Source of the DNA: a virus
DNA: 59,310 nt
IMG/VR virus record: IMGVR_UViG_3300048834_000244
Span: 1 to 59,310 of that record
Strand: one strand, 5' to 3'
In this document: piece by piece, positions 39,630-47,424 of the stretch
Position numbering within the stretch: the first letter of the stretch is position 1
How the letters are laid out: each line of letters starts with the position of its first letter
Notes under the pieces: generated by a model
The model's database searches: none
Told to the model about the DNA's origin: nothing
The model's input: the letters and a program-made list of their open reading frames with translations, nothing else
Made by a program: the position numbers and the translations under genes

Positions 39630-39721
39630 TTGAGTTTCGCCGCCTGTTGTGCTATGTGCGGCATTGGATAGTTCGGGACTGATTTGGGCCGCTGCTGGCT
39701 TTAGCCGGTGGCGGTTTTTTC
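39630..39721 (+). ncRNA. Candidate short antisense RNA with strong terminator
   Basis: On the plus strand TTGAGT, 17 bases, TATGTG (39630-39658) could start an RNA of about 57 bases. It would end in an 11-pair stem (CCGCTGCTGGC / GCCGGTGGCGG) and TTTTTT at 39689-39720. No plus-strand gene needs this terminator. The transcript would be antisense to the leader of the NusG-like gene. The same hairpin in the minus transcript has no T run, so it would be a leader structure there. Confidence 0.45.
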
Positions 39722-39726
39722 TTTGC

Positions 39727-40002
39727 TCACATCAGCTTTGTGTACCCGGATGACTGGCGGCGGCCGGAGCCTATGGTGTGCGGGTCTGTCGCCTGCGTCG
39801 GCTTGACCATGCGTTTCGGTTTTGGCCCTGGCGGACGCGGCTTGGGGGCGACGATCTGGCGCGGCGCTACCCCGTTCCTCGCTGCAAGCTTGCGGACATA
39901 GCCAGGGTTGACCCCGTACTTGCGGCCTATGTCGGCCGAGTTTCCCCCGGCCCGGTAGGCTGCGATGATCTCGTTTCTTTCAGACTTGGTGAGGCGGGCC
40001 AT
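39727..40002 (-). CDS. Helix-turn-helix DNA-binding protein
   Basis: 91 residues. N-terminal HTH of resolvase/transposase type (TKSERNEIIAAYRAGGNSAD, IGRKYGVNPGYVRKLAARNG) followed by a basic, proline-rich tail (PKPRPPGPKPKRMVKP). It may regulate the late operon that begins just downstream or help at the packaging site. One-base overlap with the upstream DnaA-like gene. Confidence 0.65.
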   Translation of the reverse strand: MARLTKSERNEIIAAYRAGGNSADIGRKYGVNPGYVRKLAARNGVAPRQIVAPKPRPPGPKPKRMVKPTQATDPHTIGSGRRQSSGYTKLM

Positions 40003-40445
40003 CAGCGAAGCCCCCTCACCTTGAGCGCATGCAACAAAGTCGTATGGTCTCTCTTGAACAGCCGGCCCAGCATGGGGAGCGACATTCCCGGATAACTCGT
40101 CGCCACAGCTGCAACCGCATCAAACCTAGCCTGAATAAGAGGCCGAGCGCGTGAAGGGCCAAGCACATCATCGACCGTAAATCCATGCCATGCCGCGACC
40201 CGGCCAATGAGATTGCGCGCATCGAACGGCGTGACGGGACGCGGCTTTGGGATAGCTCGTTCCAGCCGCAGGGCTTCCATCTCACGACGCTGTTCTGCCC
40301 GCCTTCTCGCTTCCGCCGCTTCGGCCTGCCTTCTCTCCCACTCCCGCGACGCAGCTATCAGCGCATCGCGACGTGGAGTGGCGCGACGTTCGCTTGCGAT
40401 GCGCTTGGCTCCAGCTTCGGTAAATCGTGATGATACAGCGAACAT
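40002..40445 (-). CDS. DnaA domain IV-like DNA-binding protein
   Basis: 147 residues. The C-terminal half aligns with the DNA-binding domain of DnaA: FTVDDVLGPSRARPLIQARF, then YPGMSLPMLGRLFKRDHTTL, ending LHALKVRG. This includes the LF.RDHTT.LHA box that reads the DnaA-box. There is no AAA+ ATPase domain. The N-terminal half is a charged helix. It lies among replication genes and may mark the phage origin or bind host DnaA boxes. Confidence 0.8.
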   Translation of the reverse strand: MFAVSSRFTEAGAKRIASERRATPRRDALIAASREWERRQAEAAEARRRAEQRREMEALRLERAIPKPRPVTPFDARNLIGRVAAWHGFTVDDVLGPSRARPLIQARFDAVAAVATSYPGMSLPMLGRLFKRDHTTLLHALKVRGLR

Positions 40446-40457
40446 CGGGGCCGCCTG

Positions 40458-40679
40458 CTACTTGCTCGAAACACGGCGATACGCGGCGTCCGCGTCGATC
40501 ACGGCCTGAATGATCAGGATGGTCAGGCTCCTTCCGGCGTCTGCCTTCGCTTCCTCCCGCACCAATTCTTGAAGCGCGAAAATCTCATCATCACTCAATG
40601 CTTGGGTAATCTTGTCGGAGGCGACCAATGCCTCATGAGCCCAGTTGCAGATGTCCACGTAGTTATTCTGTAGTGACAT
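40458..40679 (-). CDS. Small acidic helical protein
   Basis: 73 residues, helical and acidic (SDKITQALSDDEIFALQELV). The ATG overlaps the stop of the primase-helicase gene by one base. No family recognised. Confidence 0.55.
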   Translation of the reverse strand: MSLQNNYVDICNWAHEALVASDKITQALSDDEIFALQELVREEAKADAGRSLTILIIQAVIDADAAYRRVSSK

Positions 40680-42364
40680 TATGCTGCCTCCGCGTTGCTA
40701 GTGATTTTCCATAGCGGGGTTATGCCGCCCATGCCGCGATAGCCTTCGACTTCAGGAAGATATTCGAGCGTGACGTCGCCCTTCCGGCCCGACCACGAAA
40801 ATCTCGCCTTCTTGACCCAAACGACCGTCTCGTTCTGGACCGGATTTGGGACATCGATCACCACGCCATGATCCGGCTTGTTGAACCACGCGGCAGAGCC
40901 CTCGCAATCGTACAGCGTCGGGACCCGGCTATTGCCGTCCTTGCCGACTTCCTTCGTGGGGTGCACGACGACGATGGCGAGGACGTCGTACCGGAGGGCA
41001 AACCGCCTGATGCTGCGGAGTGCGCGATTGACGTATTGCGTTTCGCTCTCACCCTTCGGCCTGGCATGCTCGACCTCATTCCACGGATCGATCACCAGGA
41101 CCTTGATCCCGTCACGCAGCACGGCATCTGCGGCGCGATCCAGCAGCCACTCCAGCGTCAAGTCTTCGTCGCCACCGCCAGTCGGGTCATCATCAATGAA
41201 AACGAAATGCTCCTGAATGAACCCGTCTGCCTCTTCGATCATCTGGCGGTGCCAGCGCTCCTTGCCGGCTCCTGTAACCGCCAGCCTCAGCTTGAAGCGC
41301 AGCGCCGGGACCGTGGGGATCTCGAATGAGGCCACCGCGCAAACCCAGCCATGCGCGCGAGCCAGATTGACACAGAGGTTCATCACCCAGGTTGACTTGC
41401 CGTGACCGGGTATGCCCGTCACCACCATCAGTTCACCCAGCCACGGTTTCAGACAATCATCGAGTTCTGGCCAGCCCGTGGAGTACGTCCGAGGCTCGCC
41501 CGTGTCCGGATAGTCGCTGAGGCGATAGAGACCTTTCACCGGGTAAGGACGGGCCTCATTCAGACACTTCGTCACAGCATCGCGCCCGTGCTTCATCAGC
41601 ACGTCGTTGAGGTCCTTGCAGCCCTCCGGATAGACCACGAACATGCATCGAGAAGCAGACAGGCGCCGCTTCAGTTCTGCGGCAAGCCGCCGGCCCGGAC
41701 CATCACTATCGACCGCCAGAATGAAGCGCTTGATGCGCTTGATGCGGTCGCGGTTGTTCCAGACGAACTCGAATTTCCCATCCCGTTCACGCTCAGGGTC
41801 TGCCTCGGCCAGCTCCTCCGGGTCTTCCCCATCGCGTACTGCCGGCGCACCATCCGGCACCGAGACGGTAAGCGGGAAACCGCAATCAATCGCCGTGATG
41901 GCATCGATCTCGCCCTCGGTGATAATCAGCGGGTAATGATCCAATGCCGGGTCATCGAGAACGTCTGCGTTCCAGAAGGTGCGGCGACCATCCTTTCGCT
42001 GCCAGAATTTCTTGCCTGCGGCTCGGTACTTCTCGGCTACAATCGAACCGCGTTCGATGAAGGGGAACACGACGATGTTGCCGTTCTCGTCCGGCACGAC
42101 GTGCGATTCCCCATCCTCTCCAGTCACCGATCTACCGGTATAGATGCTCAAGCGGACGACGGTTTCGGGGTCGATGCCTCGCGACTGGAGCGCCTTCAGT
42201 GCGAAATTCCCCACCCTCGTAGTATTCTCCACCGTGCCAGCCGCAATGGTGGCAGTTGAATCGAACCCCGAGCCGGCCGATCTCGACGGAAAGGCAAGGC
42301 TCTCGTTTATTGCGCCGGGTGTGCGAACATCTGGGGCAGGTTGATTTCTGGTTTCCGTCGACAT
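40679..42364 (-). CDS. Primase-helicase (TOPRIM + RecA-like), N-terminus in a different frame
   Basis: 561 residues as read, T7 gp4-like. TOPRIM domain: PLIITEGEIDAI (E150) and RFILAVDSDGPG (D219, D221). RecA-like helicase: Walker A GIPGHGKS (317-324), Walker B KVLVIDPWNEV, LAIVVVHPTKE and a final RFSWSGRKGDVTLEY. It primes and unwinds DNA for phage replication. The first 50 residues of this frame are unlike the family; the missing zinc-binding domain is in the overlapping frame at 42132-42416, and removing one base from the four-C run at 42209-42212 joins them. Confidence 0.87.
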   Translation of the reverse strand: MSTETRNQPAPDVRTPGAINESLAFPSRSAGSGFDSTATIAAGTVENTTRVGNFALKALQSRGIDPETVVRLSIYTGRSVTGEDGESHVVPDENGNIVVFPFIERGSIVAEKYRAAGKKFWQRKDGRRTFWNADVLDDPALDHYPLIITEGEIDAITAIDCGFPLTVSVPDGAPAVRDGEDPEELAEADPERERDGKFEFVWNNRDRIKRIKRFILAVDSDGPGRRLAAELKRRLSASRCMFVVYPEGCKDLNDVLMKHGRDAVTKCLNEARPYPVKGLYRLSDYPDTGEPRTYSTGWPELDDCLKPWLGELMVVTGIPGHGKSTWVMNLCVNLARAHGWVCAVASFEIPTVPALRFKLRLAVTGAGKERWHRQMIEEADGFIQEHFVFIDDDPTGGGDEDLTLEWLLDRAADAVLRDGIKVLVIDPWNEVEHARPKGESETQYVNRALRSIRRFALRYDVLAIVVVHPTKEVGKDGNSRVPTLYDCEGSAAWFNKPDHGVVIDVPNPVQNETVVWVKKARFSWSGRKGDVTLEYLPEVEGYRGMGGITPLWKITSNAEAA

Positions 42365-42416
42365 GGCGCTTGAGTATGATTCCGTTGGCGTTCAGGATTT
42401 CGGCGGCGGTTTTCAT
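42132..42416 (-). CDS. Primase zinc-binding domain, frame-shifted from the helicase
   Basis: The first 70 residues are a T7-type primase zinc finger: TCPRCSHTRRNKREPCLSVE and FNCHHCGWHGGEYYEGG (C27, C30, C55, C58). The frame then runs on to an unlike tail. Deleting one base at 42209-42212 gives EYYEGGNFALKALQSRGIDP, which continues smoothly into the primase-helicase. It is either a programmed frameshift, a real mutation or a base-count error. Confidence 0.75.
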   Translation of the reverse strand: MKTAAEILNANGIILKRHVDGNQKSTCPRCSHTRRNKREPCLSVEIGRLGVRFNCHHCGWHGGEYYEGGEFRTEGAPVARHRPRNRRPLEHLYR

Positions 42417-43129
42417 ATCCGTGGGTCCGGCGCCAACCGCCGATCCATCGCCTTCGGGATCGACGCCAAATGGATGCGGCTCACGATTTCGCGCTCTTTT
42501 TTCGCCAAGCTGTTCGAGACCGCCCGGAACCAGTTACCGCCCCCGGCCTTCACTTCGCCGGCCCACAGGTCGAGCGATAGCAATTCCGCCTCCAGCGACA
42601 GATGGGCGTAGGATGATCGCCACTGGTTCAAATCCTTGCCAGTCAGCTTGATCGTTTGCCCGCTGAATGCGTACCGATCATCCCCGACGAAGCCGGCGTC
42701 AGCCGGTTCTTGGTTGATGATATTCTCTGTCTTCTCAGAACTATCTTCTAATTCTGGTTCTGGTTCTGTATGGTCGAACCGTGGAGATTCTATCTCCTTG
42801 ATTTTGTTAGGCCTGCTTCTGTTTTCACGTTGTTTATCTTGAAGTTTCGTGAGAGTTTCGATCTCCGAAAGTGCGCGATAATTCGTCAGAAACTCTCCGA
42901 TCACCACAAGCTTACCGGCCTGGATCAGCGTTTCGCGAACAGCTTTCCACTTTCGGACCGAGCATCCAAGAAGCCCGGAAAGGTAGCGTGGATCGTCTGG
43001 AAGATTGCCCGCCTGCATGTAGATCAGGTCGAGAATTACGCGATACGCGCACTTCACCTCGAATGGCATCCCGATTGTGCCTTCGATGAAATCGCGAGGG
43101 TACGCTTTGTAGTAAGGGAGTCCGTTCAT
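42413..43129 (-). CDS. DUF1376-family replication-region protein
   Basis: 238 residues. YYKAYPRDFIEGTIGMPFEV, then GAYRVILDLIYM-like and NLPDDPRYLSGLLGCSVRKW match DUF1376, a winged-helix-like family common next to phage replication genes. The middle is charged and disordered (QRENRSRPNKIKEIESPRFD). The start of the primase zinc finger overlaps its stop. Likely helps load the replication apparatus. Confidence 0.8.
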   Translation of the reverse strand: MNGLPYYKAYPRDFIEGTIGMPFEVKCAYRVILDLIYMQAGNLPDDPRYLSGLLGCSVRKWKAVRETLIQAGKLVVIGEFLTNYRALSEIETLTKLQDKQRENRSRPNKIKEIESPRFDHTEPEPELEDSSEKTENIINQEPADAGFVGDDRYAFSGQTIKLTGKDLNQWRSSYAHLSLEAELLSLDLWAGEVKAGGGNWFRAVSNSLAKKEREIVSRIHLASIPKAMDRRLAPDPRI

Positions 43130-43317
43130 CTTACCTCGCTCCAGTAGCTTTCAGGCAGAGAGGCGACCGCCTTGCCTACCTCGTCCCAGTCAACTTCGTT
43201 GCACTCACAATCGAGCGGAGACACGCCATTCGTTCGCAAGATGAACAAATGGTCTCTCAGCGCCTGCCGCCCTTCTGGCGTCGTCGGCAATCTCATGATC
43301 GTAGGTCGCTGCGTCAT
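43126..43317 (-). CDS. Small hypothetical protein
   Basis: 63 residues with LPTTPEGRQALRDHLFILRT and a C-terminal ASLPESYWSEVR. It overlaps the start of the DUF1376 gene by four bases and the upstream gene by four, so it is clearly part of the replication operon. Function unknown. Confidence 0.65.
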   Translation of the reverse strand: MTQRPTIMRLPTTPEGRQALRDHLFILRTNGVSPLDCECNEVDWDEVGKAVASLPESYWSEVR

Positions 43318-43613
43318 GGCTTCGCTTGCTCCTTGCCAACTATCGCCAGCGGCCGATCAAGAGGGTCGCCAGATGAGAAATTGAGGAAGGTTCGCCATGC
43401 GCGACGAGCCTTGAGCCCGTCGTGAAAGTCGCCAGTGTGGTGTGCCCGCTCCTTCGCAACAAGGAACGCTTCCCACGCCTCGCGAGCCCGCTCGTTGATG
43501 TCGATGATGTCGGCGCTCAATGCCGTTCTCCACAGATTGCGGAAACGCGGCCTCTCACATACGACGCCATAGAATTCCTGGGGTGCAATTCGTGTCTTCC
43601 AGCCAGTTTCCAC
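43314..43613 (-). CDS. Small hypothetical protein
   Basis: 99 residues. A helical, tryptophan-containing region (ERAREAWEAFLVAKERAHHT, GDFHDGLKARRAWRTFLNFS) resembles the segment DAMHRARRAWRHY in the gene at 50524-50757, on the other operon. Both may derive from a common ancestor. Coupled to 43126-43317 by a four-base overlap. Confidence 0.6.
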   Translation of the reverse strand: METGWKTRIAPQEFYGVVCERPRFRNLWRTALSADIIDINERAREAWEAFLVAKERAHHTGDFHDGLKARRAWRTFLNFSSGDPLDRPLAIVGKEQAKP

Positions 43614-43638
43614 AGGCTGTGAACAACGCGGAGGATCA

Positions 43639-44013
43639 TCACCGAACTACCTCCACATCAATGCCCTTGAGCACGCGCATCATCTTGCGCTTGAGCTTGA
43701 AGGCCTCGGTTTCGGGCGCACCCTTTACGTCTATGACGCGCAAGCGGCCCTGCTCATGGTCGAAGAATGCAGCGTCCGCGACGTAGACGCAGATCACCTC
43801 CCCGGTGGGCCCCAGGAGCGGAAACCGCTTCTGCAATTCGAGGCCGCCTATCCTGCCGGCCTTCTCAAGCTGGATCAGTTCCTCGCAGTAGGCAGCCTCG
43901 CGCTTGGACGCGTACCGCCGTCCGTCCACCACAATGGGTTCGTTTCGGAATTTCTTCGGCTTCTCAGTCTTTGACTTGCCAGCCCGGTATTCGGCGGCGG
44001 ACATGCGGGTCAT
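43639..44013 (-). CDS. DUF1064-family endonuclease-like protein
   Basis: 124 residues from the ATG at 44013. RYASKREAAYCEELIQLEKA, then LELQKRFPLLGPTGEVICVY, VADAAFFDHEQGRLRVIDVK and GAPETEAFKLKRKMM match DUF1064, a family with a restriction-endonuclease-like fold (D..., ExK-type VIDVKG). It probably cleaves branched or damaged phage DNA. It overlaps the upstream gene by four bases. Confidence 0.75.
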   Translation of the reverse strand: MTRMSAAEYRAGKSKTEKPKKFRNEPIVVDGRRYASKREAAYCEELIQLEKAGRIGGLELQKRFPLLGPTGEVICVYVADAAFFDHEQGRLRVIDVKGAPETEAFKLKRKMMRVLKGIDVEVVR

Positions 44014-44225
44014 GCGAGTTGCGCCTCCCGCTTCGTCGTCTTCGTCGCGAGGGCCGACTTCGCCCCGCGACTGGTGTTCTTTCCGAGATTTGGAATCCAC
44101 CCCGGCGGGGCCATGGTGACGGCCCAATCGCCGGGCTTCAGAGGATAGCCGGGGACCATCGTCCAGCCGTCCGCAATGCGGGCGGAAAAGAGCTTGAGCG
44201 GAACGAGTTCTATCGAGAGCGTCAT
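44010..44225 (-). CDS. Small hypothetical protein
   Basis: 71 residues from the ATG at 44225 (SIELVPLKLFSARIADGWTM, VPGYPLKPGDWAVTMAPPGW). Its start shares one base with the stop of the upstream exported-protein gene. No family recognised. Confidence 0.6.
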   Translation of the reverse strand: MTLSIELVPLKLFSARIADGWTMVPGYPLKPGDWAVTMAPPGWIPNLGKNTSRGAKSALATKTTKREAQLA

Positions 44226-44533
44226 CAGTAGCCCCGATCTGGAACGTAGAGGCAAATGGAACGGATGGCGTCGATCACTCCGCCGGGTGTGCATTGATGA
44301 AAGAACTCGTCCTTGGAGAGCTTTATGCGCACGTCGCTGTACGGGATGATCTCGCCCGTCAGCTTGATGCGATACCCAACCGGGCCTTCCTCCACTTCGC
44401 TGCCGGCGAGTTGCCTACAGTCCTGATTGGAGCAGCACTCCCATCCATAGCGCCAGCCTGTCGGCGCTTCGTGGGCCATCACAGGCAGCACAACCGCCGC
44501 CGAAAGGGCTAAGGAGGTGAGCGCGCGGATCAT
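44225..44533 (-). CDS. Exported cysteine-rich protein
   Basis: 102 residues. A signal peptide (MIRALTSLALSAAVVLPVMA) is followed by HEAPTGWRYGWECCSNQDCR and a second region with two more cysteines. This HEAPTGWxYxxECCSxxDC family is frequent in rhizobia and their phages; function unknown. It is unusual in the middle of a replication operon. Overlaps the methyltransferase stop by four bases. Confidence 0.7.
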   Translation of the reverse strand: MIRALTSLALSAAVVLPVMAHEAPTGWRYGWECCSNQDCRQLAGSEVEEGPVGYRIKLTGEIIPYSDVRIKLSKDEFFHQCTPGGVIDAIRSICLYVPDRGY

Positions 44534-45312
44534 GCGGCACTCCCAAAGATGTCTGCTTGTTTGGCTTCGGGATTGCGCGACGCCTCAACGAACATGTCGG
44601 GCTGGGCATAGGCCTTTTCGATGCGCTTGCAGGCGATGTCGAAATAGCCCTCGTCGATCTCGATGCCGATGAATGAACAACCGGCGCGTACGGCAGCAAC
44701 GCCGGTCGTGCCGGAGCCCATGTAAGGATCAAGAACGACGCCGCTGCAGACGCCAGCCTGCGCGAGCGTCCAATTCATGACCATCTCGGGCTTTTGTGTC
44801 GGATGAAGTCTTTGTTGGCCCGCCGTCACCTCGTGACGCGCACCGACTCCGACGCAGAGACCATCCCACAGAAGACGTAAAATACGCAGTGGCCGTGGGT
44901 CAGCGTCATTGATCCATGCTGCTTCGCCGTCGCCCTGATCCCGGACTTTTCCGGTCGGCACCTTGTCCCAAACCAGCCATGACCCTGCCGGTAACCGGTC
45001 AGCAAATTTGTGAGCTCCCCACATTACGATGCGCGGAGCCACCTGCAGCCATGGCTTAGGGTCAAAGGGCTTATCGTCGCCATGCACGGGCCGATGCACT
45101 TTAGGGCGCACGACCAGCGTCTTTCCGTTTCGCTGGACAACGGCATTGTTGCGTTTTCCGCCCGAGTGGAACGTATTGACCTTGTAGTTCTGCCCATACG
45201 GCGGGTCCGTCACCACCGCATCGACCTCGCCGAGCAGCGGCAGCACCTGAAGGCAATCGCCGAGATACAATTCGCAGGAGCCGATCACTTCCTTTCTACT
45301 CCACGCCGTCAT
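44530..45312 (-). CDS. DNA methyltransferase, beta class
   Basis: 260 residues from the ATG at 45312. Motif IV DPPYGQNY (residues 36-43) near the N-terminus and motif I DPYMGSGTTGVAAVRAG near the C-terminus, with HPTQKPEMV between, give the beta-class order (N6-adenine or N4-cytosine). It may protect phage DNA from restriction or regulate expression. The ATG overlaps the stop of the GIY-YIG gene. Confidence 0.85.
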   Translation of the reverse strand: MTAWSRKEVIGSCELYLGDCLQVLPLLGEVDAVVTDPPYGQNYKVNTFHSGGKRNNAVVQRNGKTLVVRPKVHRPVHGDDKPFDPKPWLQVAPRIVMWGAHKFADRLPAGSWLVWDKVPTGKVRDQGDGEAAWINDADPRPLRILRLLWDGLCVGVGARHEVTAGQQRLHPTQKPEMVMNWTLAQAGVCSGVVLDPYMGSGTTGVAAVRAGCSFIGIEIDEGYFDIACKRIEKAYAQPDMFVEASRNPEAKQADIFGSAA

Positions 45313-46034
45313 GATGCGACCCCTGACAGCGGACGCTTGTGCAAACGTTCGCAAGTACGGCAGACACGAGAGCCCGTCTTGTTCACCCGCAAATTGTCCC
45401 CGGAAAGGGGGTGCCCTCTAAGGCAATGCGTCAATTCTTTCCGGCGCTTAGCCGCTGCGACTATGCCTCGCTCTCTGACGTGCTCGGGAACGGGTCTTGA
45501 CTTTCCGCGGATCGATGCCTGGTAACAGGCGCGAGAGCAGAACCTGTTGTGTCCCTTGATGATATCGCGGCGCTTTCGCCAGAATTGATCTCCGCACTGT
45601 TGGCAAGAGAAGGTGTCCCCCGAGCGGATCGCCTCTGCCACTCTCCGACGACGCTCCTCCGTCCACTCTGTGCCGGAGCCCCCCAGACCTCCATCGGTGA
45701 CGTTCAGCAGATCATCGTATTGAGAGACCCAGTAACGTTCGCGCTCAGCCCTAGTCGCAGGAATATCTGCGCACTTCTCCAGCACGATTACGCTGAAACC
45801 ACTGCCCCTTTCGGAGATCCAGCGATGCACCGGAAGCGGGCTTCCCGCACGCGCGTCTAGGATATGGCCGCGCATTCGAAGCCGAAGGGACTGACTAGTG
45901 CTCCCAATATAAACCGGAGAGCCGCCATCAAAGGGCGCAATGGCGTATATGACGGCAGTACGCTCATCCCCGACGAACCTGATGCGGACGCCGGAGCAGT
46001 CGCCGATGGTGACGTCTTTGCGGATCGGGCTCAT
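45309..46034 (-). CDS. GIY-YIG endonuclease with C-terminal zinc modules
   Basis: 241 residues. GIY-YIG core: VIYAIAPFDGGSPVYIGSTS (motif as IYA/YIG), SLRLRMRGH with the conserved arginine, and a catalytic glutamate region (RAERERYWVSQYDDLLNVTD). The C-terminal half has zinc-type cysteine clusters (CQQCGDQFW...FCSRACYQ) and HCLRGHPLSGDNLRVNK...CRTCERLHKRP, the latter like the HNH-associated CxxGH...C..C module. A homing-type nuclease inserted before the methyltransferase gene, to which it is translationally coupled. Confidence 0.85.
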   Translation of the reverse strand: MSPIRKDVTIGDCSGVRIRFVGDERTAVIYAIAPFDGGSPVYIGSTSQSLRLRMRGHILDARAGSPLPVHRWISERGSGFSVIVLEKCADIPATRAERERYWVSQYDDLLNVTDGGLGGSGTEWTEERRRRVAEAIRSGDTFSCQQCGDQFWRKRRDIIKGHNRFCSRACYQASIRGKSRPVPEHVRERGIVAAAKRRKELTHCLRGHPLSGDNLRVNKTGSRVCRTCERLHKRPLSGVAS

Positions 46035-46039
46035 CGAAG

Positions 46040-46396
46040 CTACTCAGCCGCCTCCTTGAGTTTCTCGGGTTCGGCTTCGACCGCATCCTGATCGCCAGAG
46101 GCTGCTAGGTTGCGCTCAAGTTCCGCACCGATATCGACCGCCGACTTTTCAATGAGTTCGATTGACGGCCGCTCCAGCGCGTCGATCTGGGCCTTTCTGC
46201 CTTCAATCGAGAGCAGAAGCCGACGCTTCTGGTCCTCCAGCCGGAGGATGCTGCCCTCGGTCATGGTGAGTTCTTCATTCAGGCTGCTGAGCGCCGTGAT
46301 GGCCTGATCGCGCTCGCGCTGATCGACGGGCTTCGGCGGTACGGTCCTGATAGCCGCCGGCTGCGGCGCTGGCTTCTTTCGGAAGAATGAGAGCAT
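46040..46396 (-). CDS. Coiled-coil hypothetical protein
   Basis: 118 residues from the ATG at 46396. A basic, proline-rich start (MLSFFRKKPAPQPAA) is followed by a long heptad region (LNEELTMTEGSILRLEDQKR) and an acidic tail. No family recognised. Its stop is five bases from the GIY-YIG start. Confidence 0.6.
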   Translation of the reverse strand: MLSFFRKKPAPQPAAIRTVPPKPVDQRERDQAITALSSLNEELTMTEGSILRLEDQKRRLLLSIEGRKAQIDALERPSIELIEKSAVDIGAELERNLAASGDQDAVEAEPEKLKEAAE

Positions 46397-46407
46397 GGGT
46401 GTCGCCC

Positions 46408-46806
46408 TCAATTCGTCAGTTCAGTTGCATCACCTCGGAAATCGATGTCCGGGATGATGGTCTGAGGTTTGAAGATCACGCGGTAATGGTATGTGCTGGC
46501 CCTGTTCGGCTCCAACTGCTCTACGAAGTACGTCACGTTGTCGGAGAGCCCCAGGAAGTGCTTCTTGAAGGCGTTCGGCCCGACTTTGCAGGTGATCGTG
46601 AGTTGGCCGGCGCTGTCGCTGTTGCCAAGCGAGCAAAGCCCCTCGACGGTAAGTATGTAGGCGCCGGTAATGCCGTTGTAGAAAACGACGCGGCGGTTCA
46701 CCTCGAACATGCCAGCGGCCTTGGATAGATTACGCGACGCCACATCCGCATCAGTACAGCCGGCAAGGATGGATAAGCCCATCAAGGCGAAAACTGCTTT
46801 CTTCAT
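46408..46806 (-). CDS. Beta-sandwich-type lipoprotein
   Basis: 132 residues from the ATG at 46806. A lipoprotein signal (MKKAVFALMGLSILAGCTDA, lipobox LAGC) is followed by SRNLSKAAGMFEVNRRVVFY, NGITGAYILTVEGLCSLGN and a beta-rich body. This NGITG-type lipoprotein is common in rhizobial prophages. It may act at the cell surface, for instance in exclusion of other phages, but that is inference. Confidence 0.75.
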   Translation of the reverse strand: MKKAVFALMGLSILAGCTDADVASRNLSKAAGMFEVNRRVVFYNGITGAYILTVEGLCSLGNSDSAGQLTITCKVGPNAFKKHFLGLSDNVTYFVEQLEPNRASTYHYRVIFKPQTIIPDIDFRGDATELTN

Positions 46807-47216
46807 CTCATCTCTCTCGCTTCCTTTTTCGCCGCAATGCGCGCAGCCAAAGCCGGGCGGCCATGGTTTTCGTGGTAGCCATGGTCCATCTGGAATTTTC
46901 TGCGCGCTCGTGCCGCTTCCTCGAACGAGCCGAAAAATCCAAGGTGACGGTTCTTCCCACCATGGCAGCATTGCGCGTACCAGCGGCCTGTTCTGCTATG
47001 TCTGTAGACGCCAGGAGCCCCTGAGCTATTGTCTGCGCGGAGCGCCCGGTTTATCTGCTCAAGCGCCGGGCCATTTCCGCCCAGCACTCTGACGGCCGAA
47101 GCCATTTCGGAAACAATCAACTCGCTACGCATTTCCGTCTCGCGCCGTGAGATTTCCCGGTCGCGCCCCTGATTTGGTCTCATCTGGAATCCGTTCTCTC
47201 GTAGGTTCATCGGCAT
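46803..47216 (-). CDS. AP2-domain DNA-binding protein
   Basis: 137 residues as read from 47216; an ATG at 47132 is a possible start. The C-terminal half (GAPGVYRHSRTGRWYAQCCH, GGKNRHLGFFGSFEEAARAR, KFQMDHGYHENHG) is an AP2-type DNA-binding domain as found in HNH homing endonucleases, here without a nuclease. Could be a regulator or a decayed homing gene. Overlaps the lipoprotein start by four bases. Confidence 0.7.
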   Translation of the reverse strand: MPMNLRENGFQMRPNQGRDREISRRETEMRSELIVSEMASAVRVLGGNGPALEQINRALRADNSSGAPGVYRHSRTGRWYAQCCHGGKNRHLGFFGSFEEAARARRKFQMDHGYHENHGRPALAARIAAKKEAREMR

Positions 47217-47424
47217 GACGAACCGCAGAGCGAAAGGACCGGAACAGCTTGGAAAGATCGCGCGTCGCGTCGTGGCAGACTTGAGACACGCGGGAAGACC
47301 AGCGGTTGAGAGAACCGCTCAAATTGCAGATGCGCCCAAATCCGCAGGGGCGCGCGGGCCGGTCGATGATGTCCCTACCGTAGGCCGGCCCGCAATTGTT
47401 GCGAAGGATGCAGAACGAGAATGA
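47215..47424 (+). CDS. Possible small opposite-strand protein
   Basis: 69 residues, basic and alanine-rich (PEQLGKIARRVVADLRHAGR). Supported by composition and an ATGA overlap with another plus-strand frame at 47421. Opposed by lack of a clear ribosome binding site and by its position against a leftward operon. The minus strand of this interval holds no better gene. Confidence 0.35.
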   Translation: MTNRRAKGPEQLGKIARRVVADLRHAGRPAVERTAQIADAPKSAGARGPVDDVPTVGRPAIVAKDAERE

